Origin: JBBDIM01 sp040880405
GTDB lineage: Bacteria > Planctomycetota > Planctomycetia > Pirellulales > Pirellulaceae
DNA length: 52,670 nt
Direction: 5' to 3'
Assembly: GCA_040880405.1 (NCBI GenBank)
Contig: JBBDIM010000009.1
Coordinates: forward strand, 1 to 52,670
In this document: piece by piece, positions 25,716-33,730 of the stretch
How positions within the stretch are numbered: position 1 is the first letter of the stretch
Layout of the letters: each line of letters begins with the position of its first letter
Translations under genes and position numbers: made by a program
The notes under the pieces: model-generated
What the model was told of the DNA's origin: nothing
What the model saw: the letters and a program-made list of their open reading frames with translations, nothing else
Databases searched by the model: none

Positions 25716-26441
25716 TTAGTTGTTCGTGTTGCGGTTCATCGAAACGGGGATGACCAGCAGGCGGCGGGTTTCTCGCACCGGAGGTTCTGGCGATTCGATG
25801 ATTGGTTGGGCCTCTTGAGCGTCGTGGGTCGGCTCAACTTCGTAGTACATCGGGCCGGGCACTTCGCCGTAACCGTAGCCACCCTGTCCGTGGACGCCGT
25901 GTCCATAGCTACCGTGGCTATGTCCGCATCCGTGTCCGCCGCAGGCATCGCAGCCTTGGTGGCGTCCCCGGAAACCCCGGACATGGTTGCCGCCAAAGCA
26001 CTTACCACCGTAGCAAGCGGTTCGGCCGTGAGGGCGTCCGCCGCTCAGCAGGCCGAGGTCGGCGTGCGGGCCATGGCCGCAGTATCCGCTCCAGATGTCG
26101 CCGCAGCAGTGGTTGCCGTGCTTATACCGGCGAAATCCGCGGTGGTAATGGAAGGCTGGGCCGATTTGCAGGCCGCTGGCCTTGGTACGGAAGATCGGGT
26201 GAGCACAGTTGCAGTCGTAGCACTGCGTTGCGGCGTAACCGGAGTAGCGAGCGTGATGATGTCCCAGGCCGACCATCGTGTTGGCGTTGTGGCCATAGGC
26301 GACGTAATGCTCGGACGAACCGGGCTGATAGTTCTCAGCGAAATATTTGTTGGAAGGGGCGCTGTGGCGGCCGACATCGGCGGCGGAAGCGGCGGTGGCT
26401 GAAGCGAGAGCCAATCCAAGGGCAAGGGTCAGGCGAACCAT
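25716..26441 (-). CDS. Exported His/Cys/Gly-rich protein
   Basis: The 241-residue protein has a clear signal peptide (LTLALGLALASATAASAADV). The mature part is extremely rich in Gly, His, Tyr and Cys, with clusters such as CYDCNCAHP, HGNHCCGDIWSGYCGHGPH, GCDACGGHGCGHSHGSYGHG and GGYGYGE. The density of Cys and His suggests metal binding or disulfide cross-linking outside the cytoplasm, but no known family was recognised. The C-terminal 50 residues are acidic and then basic, without Cys. AAGGAA lies 8 nt before the ATG. A strong terminator follows. Confidence 0.75.
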   Translation of the reverse strand: MVRLTLALGLALASATAASAADVGRHSAPSNKYFAENYQPGSSEHYVAYGHNANTMVGLGHHHARYSGYAATQCYDCNCAHPIFRTKASGLQIGPAFHYHRGFRRYKHGNHCCGDIWSGYCGHGPHADLGLLSGGRPHGRTACYGGKCFGGNHVRGFRGRHQGCDACGGHGCGHSHGSYGHGVHGQGGYGYGEVPGPMYYEVEPTHDAQEAQPIIESPEPPVRETRRLLVIPVSMNRNTNN

Positions 26442-27184
26442 GATTTAAGTTCCTTCAGGGAGGGAGTCAAAGGGGTAGGGGAGGTACAGCGAGCGACCTG
26501 GACGATTGGGTAAGCTTGTCGCTCTGGATAAACATTGCCTCAAAATGCGTGTTGTGCAAACGCAACGTGAAAAAAAAGTGGGAAAAACTGCCACGGGGTG
26601 CAGTGTGAGTTCCCTAAGTGTTTAATTGGAAACGATTTAACTGTGGTGGAGGCCGATAGGCCGGAACCCACCGTCGCCAACCCATGCCGCCTTGGCAACG
26701 TGGCGAGTGTTCATGCAAACATCCCCAATCCCCGCCAGATATTCAGACCGCGCACCTAAAATGACCAAAACCAAGATCATTCAACGCCAAGTCGCAAAGA
26801 CGCCAGGACGCGAAGAGTGCCCATGGGATTTCTTTGCGTCCCTGTGTCCTGGCGTCTCCGCGTTAAAAAAGCAAAGGCAATCAGCATGGAAAATCCCCGA
26901 GAAGACGTCTCCTCAACACCCCAAAAATGCCGACGCGCGCTTCGGCGGTCCCAGGGGGAGCAGACTACCAAAGTTCCAAACGGGTACTATGCCTACGCCC
27001 GTAAAGCGTTAGCCTTCACCCGCCCTTGGCCACTCATTTGCGGAAAACCAATCCATTCAGGTGCCCAACCGGCAATTGCCAACATTCAGGGGCGACTGTA
27101 GAATACGAGGTTTCCAGTAAATACAAGGGAACGGGTAGGAGCATTTCCTTCCCGCGAACTCGTGGTAGGGAGCTCAGGGCACCG
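26442..27184. other. Long intergenic region with repeat cluster
   Basis: The 743-nt gap lies between the divergent His/Cys-rich gene and rpmE. It contains the CGCCAGGACGC repeat (26780-26876). The rest, including the likely rpmE promoter and leader, shows no supported gene or recognised regulatory motif. Confidence 0.6.
26780..26876. repeat. CGCCAGGACGC repeat cluster, copy B
   Basis: 26780-26815 and 26854-26876 match blocks of copy A on the other strand with 2 and 1 mismatches, but in a different order. The two halves are also partly complementary (GCAAAGACGCCAGGACGC with GCGTCC..GTGTCCTGGCGTC). Confidence 0.75.
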
Positions 27185-27421
27185 ATGAAAGAGAAAATTC
27201 ACCCCAAGTACCAGGAAACCGCGGTGAAGTGTGGTTGTGGCAATAGCTTCTCCACCCGCAGCACGCGTAAAGAGATCGTCGTCGATGTCTGCAACGTCTG
27301 CCACCCGTTTTATTCCGGTAAGGTTAAGTTCGTCGATGCGGGCGGACGGATCGAGAAGTTCAAGAACAAGTTCGCCGGCGCGAACTACGGCAGTCTGCAA
27401 AAGAAGCCCAAGAAGAAGTAG
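27185..27421 (+). CDS. rpmE: 50S ribosomal protein L31
   Basis: The 78-residue protein matches the zinc-containing form of bacterial L31: MKEKIHPKY at the start, KCGCGNSF with C16 and C18, and CNVCHPFYSGK with C36 and C39. It binds the large ribosomal subunit near the central protuberance. The basic C-terminal tail is slightly longer than in E. coli. The start was fixed by family alignment; the frame is open further upstream to 27026 but that part has no family resemblance. It leads into prfA and prmC, a common order in bacteria. Confidence 0.96.
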   Translation: MKEKIHPKYQETAVKCGCGNSFSTRSTRKEIVVDVCNVCHPFYSGKVKFVDAGGRIEKFKNKFAGANYGSLQKKPKKK

Positions 27422-27583
27422 CTGCCGGGAAATGTCCCCATCAACGATCCGCGAGTCTTCCCGAATTCAGTGGGAGACTCGCGAGGTTGGTTTGCCATTG
27501 TCGTTGATATCTCTCTTGATTGCGGGGCGTCCAGACGCTGCCTGACCGCGGCCCCCCCAAGACATTTCCCAGGATCGATCCCG

Positions 27584-28660
27584 ATGCGCGAGATCTTAGA
27601 AGAAAAGCTATCCCGGTTCGAGGAACTCGAACGCCAGATGAGCAACCCCGAAGTGCTGGGGAACTCGTCGCAGATGGGGGCGGTCGCGCGCGAGCATGGG
27701 TCGCTCGCGAAGCTGGCGGGGCGTTATCGGCAGTTCAAGCAGGTCGTTACTGAAATGGATGACGCCCGCGAGATGATGGACGGCGACGACGCCGACATGC
27801 GCGAACTGGCCGAAGCAGACTTGGCGGATCTCAAGGTCAAACGAGAAAAGATCTGGCGCGACCTGTTGGATATGACCATCGGCGGCGAGGACGCCAACCG
27901 CAATCGTCTGGTCCTGGAAATTCGAGGCGGAACCGGTGGTGATGAAGCCGCGCTGTTCGCTCGCGACCTGTTCGACATGTACAAAAAGTTCGCGGAGACC
28001 AAAGGCTGGAAGTACGACGTTCTGGAAATCAGCCCAACCGAACTGGGTGGCTTCAAGGAAGTGATCGTCTCGGTCGAAGGGGAGGGGGTCTTTCGGGAAC
28101 TCCAGTACGAAAGTGGCGGGCACCGCGTCCAACGCGTGCCGGAGACCGAGACCAAGGGGCGCGTTCACACCTCCGCCGCCACCGTGGCCGTGATGCCGGA
28201 ACCGGAAGATGTCGAGATCGACCTGGACAACGAGGAATACGACGTCGAACGGTACGCCGCGAGTTCCGGACCCGGCGGTCAACACGTCAATAAAACCGCG
28301 TCCGCGGTGCGCTTGATCCATAAAGAGACCGGCCTGATTGTGCAGTGCTGCGAAGAGCGAAGCCAGCACAAGAACCTGGATAAGGCCCTCCGCCTGCTCA
28401 AGACCAAGCTGTACGACGCCAAACGCGCCGCGGTCGATAAATCCCGCTCCGATCACCGCAAAACGCAGGTCGGTTCCGGCGACCGCAGCCAGCGGATTCG
28501 AACGTACAACTTCCCCGAAAACCGGATCACCGATCACCGCATCAACCTCACGCTCTACAAGCTGGATCAAATCATCTCCGGTGATTTGCAACCGGTGATC
28601 GACGCCCTGATCGACCACGATCGGGAAGAACTACGCGGCTCGATGGGCGACATGGATTAA
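27584..28660 (+). CDS. prfA: Peptide chain release factor 1
   Basis: The 358-residue protein is full length for RF1. It has the N-terminal helical domain, the stop-codon recognition region with RVQRVPETETKG, where the tripeptide is PET (186-188) instead of the E. coli PAT, and the catalytic GGQ motif in SSGPGGQHVNK (231-233). It releases the peptide at UAA and UAG codons. The GGQ glutamine is the target of PrmC, encoded by the next gene. ATG at 27584 was chosen because MREILEEKLSRFEELE is the normal opening. Confidence 0.97.
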   Translation: MREILEEKLSRFEELERQMSNPEVLGNSSQMGAVAREHGSLAKLAGRYRQFKQVVTEMDDAREMMDGDDADMRELAEADLADLKVKREKIWRDLLDMTIGGEDANRNRLVLEIRGGTGGDEAALFARDLFDMYKKFAETKGWKYDVLEISPTELGGFKEVIVSVEGEGVFRELQYESGGHRVQRVPETETKGRVHTSAATVAVMPEPEDVEIDLDNEEYDVERYAASSGPGGQHVNKTASAVRLIHKETGLIVQCCEERSQHKNLDKALRLLKTKLYDAKRAAVDKSRSDHRKTQVGSGDRSQRIRTYNFPENRITDHRINLTLYKLDQIISGDLQPVIDALIDHDREELRGSMGDMD

Positions 28661-28714
28661 CCCGGGTTCATCTGCCGCCGTGCAACACTCCGTCACCCGC
28701 GAAAGTCGTAACCG

Positions 28715-29608
28715 ATGTCGCAAGAGGAACCGTGGACTATCAAGCGGCTGTTGGAGTGGACTACCGACTTTCTAAAGTCGAAGGGGAGTAGCTCCCCCCA
28801 GCTCGACGCCGGGCTGCTGCTGGGGTATGCCCTGGGAACCAGTCGCATCCAGCTCTATACGCGGTACGACGAAGTGGTGGACGAGGCCGCGCGAACCAAG
28901 TTTCGCGAGCTGGTCAAGCATCGCGCGCAAGGCGTACCGGTGGCGTATCTGCTGGGCGTGGGTCAGTTTTACTCGCTCGACTTCAAGGTCAACTCGGACG
29001 TTCTGATTCCCCGCCCCGAGACCGAGCACTTGGTGGTTGAAACCTTAGACCGAGCCCGGCTTTATCCCGCAAGGCAAACGATTCGTCTCCTCGATATCGG
29101 AACCGGCAGCGGGATCATCGCCATCACGCTGGCAACGCAGTTGCCAAGCCTCCAAGCGGTCGCCACCGATATCAGCCCCGCCGCCTTGGCGGTCGCCAAG
29201 CAAAACGCCGAGACACACAAGGTGACGGAGCGAGTCACCTTCGCCGCAGGAGATCTCTTCGCCCCAATCGCCAAACTACCGGAGGACCAACGGCGGTTCG
29301 ACTTTGTCGTCAGCAACCCACCCTATATCGCGGAAGAAGAGCGGAGCCTGATGGACGACGACGTCCTCAAGCATGAACCGCACTTGGCCCTGTTCGCCGC
29401 CGACCAAGGAACGGTCATCCTGCGACAAATCTTGGACCAAGCCCCTAGCTATCTCGAACCGCAAGGCTGGCTGCTACTGGAGCTCAGCCCAATGATCGCC
29501 GAGCGCGTCAAAGCCCATGCTGAAGGGACCGGCCAGTACGAAGCCATCTCGCTGGTGAAGGACCTGGCGCGGCACGACCGCGTGTTGGTGGCGCGAAGAA
29601 AGCTGTAA
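28715..29608 (+). CDS. prmC: Release factor glutamine methyltransferase
   Basis: The 297-residue protein has the PrmC layout: an N-terminal helical domain (with QGVPVAYLLG), a SAM-binding motif DIGTGSG (127-133) and the catalytic NPPY motif (201-204). It methylates the GGQ glutamine of RF1/RF2 using S-adenosylmethionine. It follows prfA by 54 nt, as in many bacteria, so enzyme and substrate are probably co-expressed. Confidence 0.96.
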   Translation: MSQEEPWTIKRLLEWTTDFLKSKGSSSPQLDAGLLLGYALGTSRIQLYTRYDEVVDEAARTKFRELVKHRAQGVPVAYLLGVGQFYSLDFKVNSDVLIPRPETEHLVVETLDRARLYPARQTIRLLDIGTGSGIIAITLATQLPSLQAVATDISPAALAVAKQNAETHKVTERVTFAAGDLFAPIAKLPEDQRRFDFVVSNPPYIAEEERSLMDDDVLKHEPHLALFAADQGTVILRQILDQAPSYLEPQGWLLLELSPMIAERVKAHAEGTGQYEAISLVKDLARHDRVLVARRKL

Positions 29609-29860
29609 GGCCGCGCAAGCCTCGCGCGACGAATCCGCGCAAAATTTCTGAAATGTCCGGTCCGCGCGGCGCATTCTCCAGATACTCATCTTGTCCAACG
29701 TCTCGCGGGACTTGGTGCTAGGCACCGATGGTTCGTGGTAGACGCGTCGCAAGATCGCGACCAATCTTTGGCACGGTTTGATCTTGGTGCGCGGGCGCTG
29801 TCGGAGAAATCCTGGCGATCGCGCGGTGCTCGACCTCTTCTCTTTCACACGGAATATCCC

Positions 29861-30586
29861 ATGCAAAATCTACAACTGGGCTCCAAGGGGCTCGCGGTTC
29901 GCGATCTACAGACCAAGTTGAATTTGGTCATGAAGCCGACGCCACCGCTGGTTGTGGATGGCGATTTCGGCCAGTTGACCAAGGGGGTGGTCAAAAGCTT
30001 TCAAGCGAAGTACGCACCGCCAGATGATGGAATCGTGGGGCCGATTACGCGAGCCGCGTTGGAAGCAAGATTGCCGGTCACCCCACCGGTCAACTACATT
30101 GTCCCAAGTTATGTGTTCGTCCAGCAGGACATGGAAATGTCGTGCTGGTTGGCCTCGGCCCAGATGTTGATTCGCTGGAAAGAGAAACGAACGAACAAAA
30201 CGGACACGCGGCATCCGGACCCTAGCACCTTGGCCAGTTGGTCGCAGGTCTACCGCAATAATAACGGGATTACTAACGCTCAGATCAAAAAATTCGCGGA
30301 GGATATGGGGTTCAAGATGGTACCCCCAATGACCGCTACGCCTAACGCCATTGAGCAATGGCTGCGGTGGTACGGGCCGCTCTGGGTGAACGGAACACGC
30401 CACATCACGGTAATCGCTGGAATCCGAGGCGATGTCAAGAATCCGGAAATCCTGGTGCTTGATCCAGAGGCTTCGGTGTTCTCGTTTGGGATGTGGCGAA
30501 ACCTCTATGAATACTACCGAGTGGACGACTATGCCGGCCCAGATCACTCGGCAACAACCCCGGCAGTGTTTCTTCGCTTGCCGTAG
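29861..30586 (+). CDS. Peptidoglycan-binding domain plus papain-like cysteine peptidase
   Basis: The 241-residue protein has a PG_binding_1 domain (about 2-66, QLGSKGLAVRDLQTKLNL and VDGDFGQLTKGVVKSFQ) followed by a papain-like fold. The candidate catalytic residues are C95 (MSCWLASAQML), H181 (RHITVIAGI) and D201 (LVLDPE), the order of papain-like and AvrRpt2/C39-like peptidases. No signal peptide or membrane segment is visible at the ATG used (29861), although the frame is open upstream. The substrate could be a protein or cell-wall peptide. It converges with the nucleotidyltransferase gene, 27 nt away. Confidence 0.8.
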   Translation: MQNLQLGSKGLAVRDLQTKLNLVMKPTPPLVVDGDFGQLTKGVVKSFQAKYAPPDDGIVGPITRAALEARLPVTPPVNYIVPSYVFVQQDMEMSCWLASAQMLIRWKEKRTNKTDTRHPDPSTLASWSQVYRNNNGITNAQIKKFAEDMGFKMVPPMTATPNAIEQWLRWYGPLWVNGTRHITVIAGIRGDVKNPEILVLDPEASVFSFGMWRNLYEYYRVDDYAGPDHSATTPAVFLRLP

Positions 30587-30613
30587 AAACGTCCAAAAGG
30601 GCGGATGCGCGGA

Positions 30614-31207
30614 TCATCCATCCGGCGTGTCGATCAGCTCTTGCAGCCGCTCTCGCAAGGGCTCCGGAAGTTTGGCGGGCCAAGTCTGATCGATCAGTCC
30701 GACTTCCAGCATGTCCAGCAAGTGAACCTGGTCCTTGCGGCGGTAGGAGTTGAGTTTCATGCGGACCAGCGATTCGAGCGCAAGGGTCCGCGTGTCGCGG
30801 ATTTTCTCATACTGCTCGACATCGGGGCTCGCGATTGGGTAGTGGGGATGCACCTTCTCGCCCGCGTAAACCACATGCACCGCATCGCGCGGTGTCGCGT
30901 CCGCGCCATCCAGGAAGAGATCGATTCCAGAGACCTGTTGAAATTGAAATCCCGCTTCGCGGAGCACCTCGATCACGCGAGGCAGGTCTTCACGCCGCAG
31001 GAGGATATCCACATCCCGCGTGTTACGAACGGCCGCCTCATCGACTTGAGCAACCCAGTGCTGGACCGCATTTCCGCCGACCAACGCATGCCCAATCCCC
31101 GCTCGTTCCAAGGCCGCGGTGACACGCTCAACCCGATTGCGAATCTTTTCCACGGCTCGCTCGATCCTTTCCCACAGTTCATCACCGGTATATCGAATGG
31201 TAACCAC
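30614..31207 (-). CDS. Nucleotidyltransferase-fold protein (AbiEii/MNT-like)
   Basis: The 197-residue protein has the minimal nucleotidyltransferase signature ALVGGNAVQHWVA followed by RNTRDVDILLRR: the GGN (about 44-46) and the DVD pair (about 65-67) fit the Pol-beta-type active site. A C-terminal helical part ends with DQVHLLDMLEVGLID. Proteins of this type include AbiEii-like toxins and other nucleotide transferases. No antitoxin or HEPN partner is adjacent, so a toxin role is unproven. GTG at 31207 was chosen because AGGAGA lies 6 nt upstream. A REP-like palindrome lies in the shared upstream gap. Confidence 0.8.
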   Translation of the reverse strand: MVTIRYTGDELWERIERAVEKIRNRVERVTAALERAGIGHALVGGNAVQHWVAQVDEAAVRNTRDVDILLRREDLPRVIEVLREAGFQFQQVSGIDLFLDGADATPRDAVHVVYAGEKVHPHYPIASPDVEQYEKIRDTRTLALESLVRMKLNSYRRKDQVHLLDMLEVGLIDQTWPAKLPEPLRERLQELIDTPDG

Positions 31208-31373
31208 GGTGCTTCTCCTGCCGCGGAGCAAAAATGCGGAATCTCACCTCTCGTCATTCTAACCGGAGACCTCGCAAGTCACCAATGGTTTGAGAATCGA
31301 AGTCTCTCACCAAAAACCCACGATTTTCGCCAGAATATGGTTGATTGAGTCTCAGCCTCTACGTATCCTGAGT

Positions 31374-31460
31374 GTGAAAAAAGGGGTCAGGACTCTTTTT
31401 AGCGACCCGCTAACCATTGGTGTACGCGCCCTTAAAAAGAGTCCTGACCCCTTTTTTCAC
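31374..31460. repeat. REP-like palindrome, copy 3
   Basis: Perfect 27-bp arms (31374-31400 and 31434-31460) with core GGGGTCAGGACTC enclose a 33-nt loop. The loop differs from copies 1, 4 and 5; AGCGACCCG near the left arm matches copy 2 in reverse. The element ends 21 nt before the TMEM43-like gene start, and the open frame of that gene runs back through it. Confidence 0.95.
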
Positions 31461-31481
31461 ACGCAACACGGGGGAAATGCG

Positions 31482-32642
31482 ATGGGTTTTCTAGGGCGAA
31501 TCGGCAACTCGTTTATCGGGGCACTGATTGGGTTGGTCGTGCTTCCGGTTTCGGTGCTGCTGCTGGGTTGGAACGAGTATCGCACGGTTCAGCGGAGCCA
31601 TGGTATCGCCGAGGCGAAGAGTGTGGTGGTTTCGATCCCCGATGCCAATGAAGTCGCGGCCGATTTGAACGATAAACTAGTCCACCTTACCGGCTTGGCC
31701 ACCACCGAGGAAATCCTCCGCGATCCGCAGTTCGCCGTGGAGGAAGTGGGAATTCATTTGGCACGTCGCGTCGAGATGTATCAGTGGGTTGAGGATAAAC
31801 GGACGACCGGCACCGGGAATAATCGCAAGACAGAATATGATTACGAGCTCAAGTGGGAATCGGGCCGCGTCGATAGTTCGCGATTCGAGGAGCCCTCGGC
31901 CCACTTGAATCCTGATTTGGGTATCCCTGAAACCTCTGTGACCGCTGATGATGTGCATATTGGGAGGTATCAACTAAGCGATCCTCTGAAACATGAGATG
32001 GACGATTACATACCGGTCTTCATCGTCGAGGATCAGGTACTGGAGGATTTGCCTGAGGATCAGTGGGACCAGCTCGTCGTCCGCAATAATGAGCTGTTCT
32101 GGAGTGCCACGGCACCCAATCCGGACCAACCGGAACTGGGCGACTTGCGGATTCGATTCGAGGTGGTCCGCCCGGCGGAGGTTAGCTTGGTGGCGAAGCT
32201 CCAAGGAGACAAATTCTCCGAGTACCGCACTTCCAACAACGAGCCATTCGAGCGGCTCTATCTCGGGGCGTTCTCGGCCGAACAGGTAATGGAGAAACTG
32301 ACCCAGGAAAACACCCTCATGGCTTGGCTGCTGCGGATCATGGGGACCGGGATGAGTGTCGTCGGATTTTGGATGATATTGGGCCCGATCCGTTCGATCA
32401 CCAGCTTCATCCCGGTTTTAGCTCAACTAACCGGCGGATTGGTGTTTGTGGTCAGCCTACTGATGGGCACCATCATCTCGCTCACGGTAATCGCAGTGGC
32501 CTGGATCGCGGTCCGGCCGCTACTGGGCATCGGCCTCTTGGTGATTGTGTTTGGAGCCGTCTTCCTGGTGGTCCGAATCTTCATGGGACGTAAGCGGATG
32601 AGCCAGGACGAAGAAGATATGGTGATGGCGAACCCGGTGTGA
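31482..32642 (+). CDS. TMEM43 (LUMA) family membrane protein
   Basis: The 386-residue protein has one N-terminal membrane segment (FIGALIGLVVLPVSVLLLGWNEYRTVQR), a long extracytoplasmic region of about 250 residues and three or four C-terminal membrane segments (about 280-370). This is the topology and sequence style of TMEM43, whose human member is an inner nuclear membrane protein; bacterial homologues are uncharacterised. The motif GWNEYRTV is typical. ATG at 31482 has GGGGGAA upstream and starts the family-like sequence; the frame upstream is REP-derived. It stands alone between a nucleotidyltransferase and a toxin-antitoxin pair. Confidence 0.88.
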   Translation: MGFLGRIGNSFIGALIGLVVLPVSVLLLGWNEYRTVQRSHGIAEAKSVVVSIPDANEVAADLNDKLVHLTGLATTEEILRDPQFAVEEVGIHLARRVEMYQWVEDKRTTGTGNNRKTEYDYELKWESGRVDSSRFEEPSAHLNPDLGIPETSVTADDVHIGRYQLSDPLKHEMDDYIPVFIVEDQVLEDLPEDQWDQLVVRNNELFWSATAPNPDQPELGDLRIRFEVVRPAEVSLVAKLQGDKFSEYRTSNNEPFERLYLGAFSAEQVMEKLTQENTLMAWLLRIMGTGMSVVGFWMILGPIRSITSFIPVLAQLTGGLVFVVSLLMGTIISLTVIAVAWIAVRPLLGIGLLVIVFGAVFLVVRIFMGRKRMSQDEEDMVMANPV

Positions 32643-32683
32643 GTTTTCGAAAGAGAAACGAACCGCGCGTATTCCATACCTTG

Positions 32684-33418
32684 TCAGAATTGATCCCAGA
32701 TCGGTTGAAACCAAAGAGGCATCGTCGTAGTTTTTAGTTCTATTGATTTGCCCTCAGTTGCTTCGCCGAAAAACCAGGGGGTCTCCTCGCTAGTATCAAA
32801 AAAGAAGGCGCGATTGGTGTGGCGAATTGCCTCCGGAAGAAGACCAAGTGAGCGATGATATCGGGCAACGATTTTTGATTCTGGAACGTCGTGACCACCT
32901 TCTGTAACTCTAAATTTGACTCGCGAAATGTTAATCGCCGGATCTTCGGTGGCGACATAATAAAGATATGTCCGGAATCCAGATTGTTGAGCCTGCCGCA
33001 ACAAATCGACCTTGTCCCACGCGGACATCACAGTTTCAAAAGAGAACGATTGCGAATTTTCAACACACCTTTGGCGTAAGTAATCACAAAGCACAGAGGC
33101 GTGGTAGGAGTTTACCTCAATTTCTGAGAACGCGATTCGACCCGAGATGAGCTGGATCGAGTTGGCAACGTCATTGAGACCCAATTTCTGTAGAAAGGGC
33201 GACTCGAAGAAGAAGTCGCGGATCTTTTGAATATCGATCTCTACGTCGAGCTTGTGGGCCGGAAATCCACCGTGGTTTCGGAAATCACCTTCAATATCGT
33301 CTGGATTGATGTAGTTTCCGAACCAAGCCGAGGGGCGGTTCAGACCCACTTTGATCGTTGTTTTCCCGGATCCATTGGGGCCCGCGAACATCCGCAATCG
33401 GGGTAAAGCCGCTGTCAT
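32684..33418 (-). CDS. Zeta-toxin-like P-loop kinase
   Basis: The 244-residue protein has a Walker A motif, MFAGPNGSGKTT (13-20), followed by YINPDDIE and, later, SFETVMS and YLYYVATEDPAINISRVKFR, the pattern of the zeta toxin/ATPase family. Relatives phosphorylate UDP-N-acetylglucosamine or other small molecules; whether this member is toxic is not shown. Its start overlaps the stop of the small upstream gene as ATGA, giving an operon in which the small gene comes first, the usual order for antitoxin and toxin. Confidence 0.82.
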   Translation of the reverse strand: MTAALPRLRMFAGPNGSGKTTIKVGLNRPSAWFGNYINPDDIEGDFRNHGGFPAHKLDVEIDIQKIRDFFFESPFLQKLGLNDVANSIQLISGRIAFSEIEVNSYHASVLCDYLRQRCVENSQSFSFETVMSAWDKVDLLRQAQQSGFRTYLYYVATEDPAINISRVKFRVTEGGHDVPESKIVARYHRSLGLLPEAIRHTNRAFFFDTSEETPWFFGEATEGKSIELKTTTMPLWFQPIWDQF

Positions 33419-33648
33419 GATTTTGATTGTTTGATCCGCTGGGACACCTTGACCCGCGGTGGCATGGATTTCAAGATGGTCCTACCGCTGGGGCCTTGCT
33501 CAATCAAGCGGCCGTTCTCGACAAACACGATGGTTTGTTGTGAACGTCTAGCCCGCTGATGGGCCGCCGCGAGGGCATCAACAGCCATTTGGGGCACGTC
33601 TTGATCCTGGTCGGAGTTGTCGTGCGGTGTAACGTCTGGGGGGATCAT
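33415..33648 (-). CDS. Probable antitoxin of the zeta-like toxin
   Basis: The 77-residue basic protein has no recognised DNA-binding fold. The middle part (AVDALAAAHQRARRSQQTIV) is helical, followed by FVENGRLIEQGPSGRTIL and a basic C-terminus. It is assigned as antitoxin only from its size, position and ATGA overlap with the toxin gene. It does not look like the classical epsilon protein. Confidence 0.65.
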   Translation of the reverse strand: MIPPDVTPHDNSDQDQDVPQMAVDALAAAHQRARRSQQTIVFVENGRLIEQGPSGRTILKSMPPRVKVSQRIKQSKS

Positions 33649-33730
33649 GGTGATTCACGCTCCTGGGAAATTGAGGGATGTCTCAATTATACCAAAGTAA
33701 TACCCTGGTCGTCCAAAAACCGCTCCCCCT

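Noticed and set aside
25659..26402. Plus-strand open frame opposite the His/Cys-rich gene
   Set aside because: The minus strand has a signal peptide, a ribosome-binding site and a terminator; the plus product is Ala/Val-rich without features.
30614..31207. Complete toxin-antitoxin pair around the nucleotidyltransferase
   Set aside because: No small partner gene lies beside it; the neighbours are a convergent peptidase and a divergent TMEM43-like gene.
31290..31481. N-terminal extension of the TMEM43-like protein through copy 3 of the palindrome
   Set aside because: The family sequence and a GGGGGAA site begin at 31482; the upstream part contains only repeat-coded residues.
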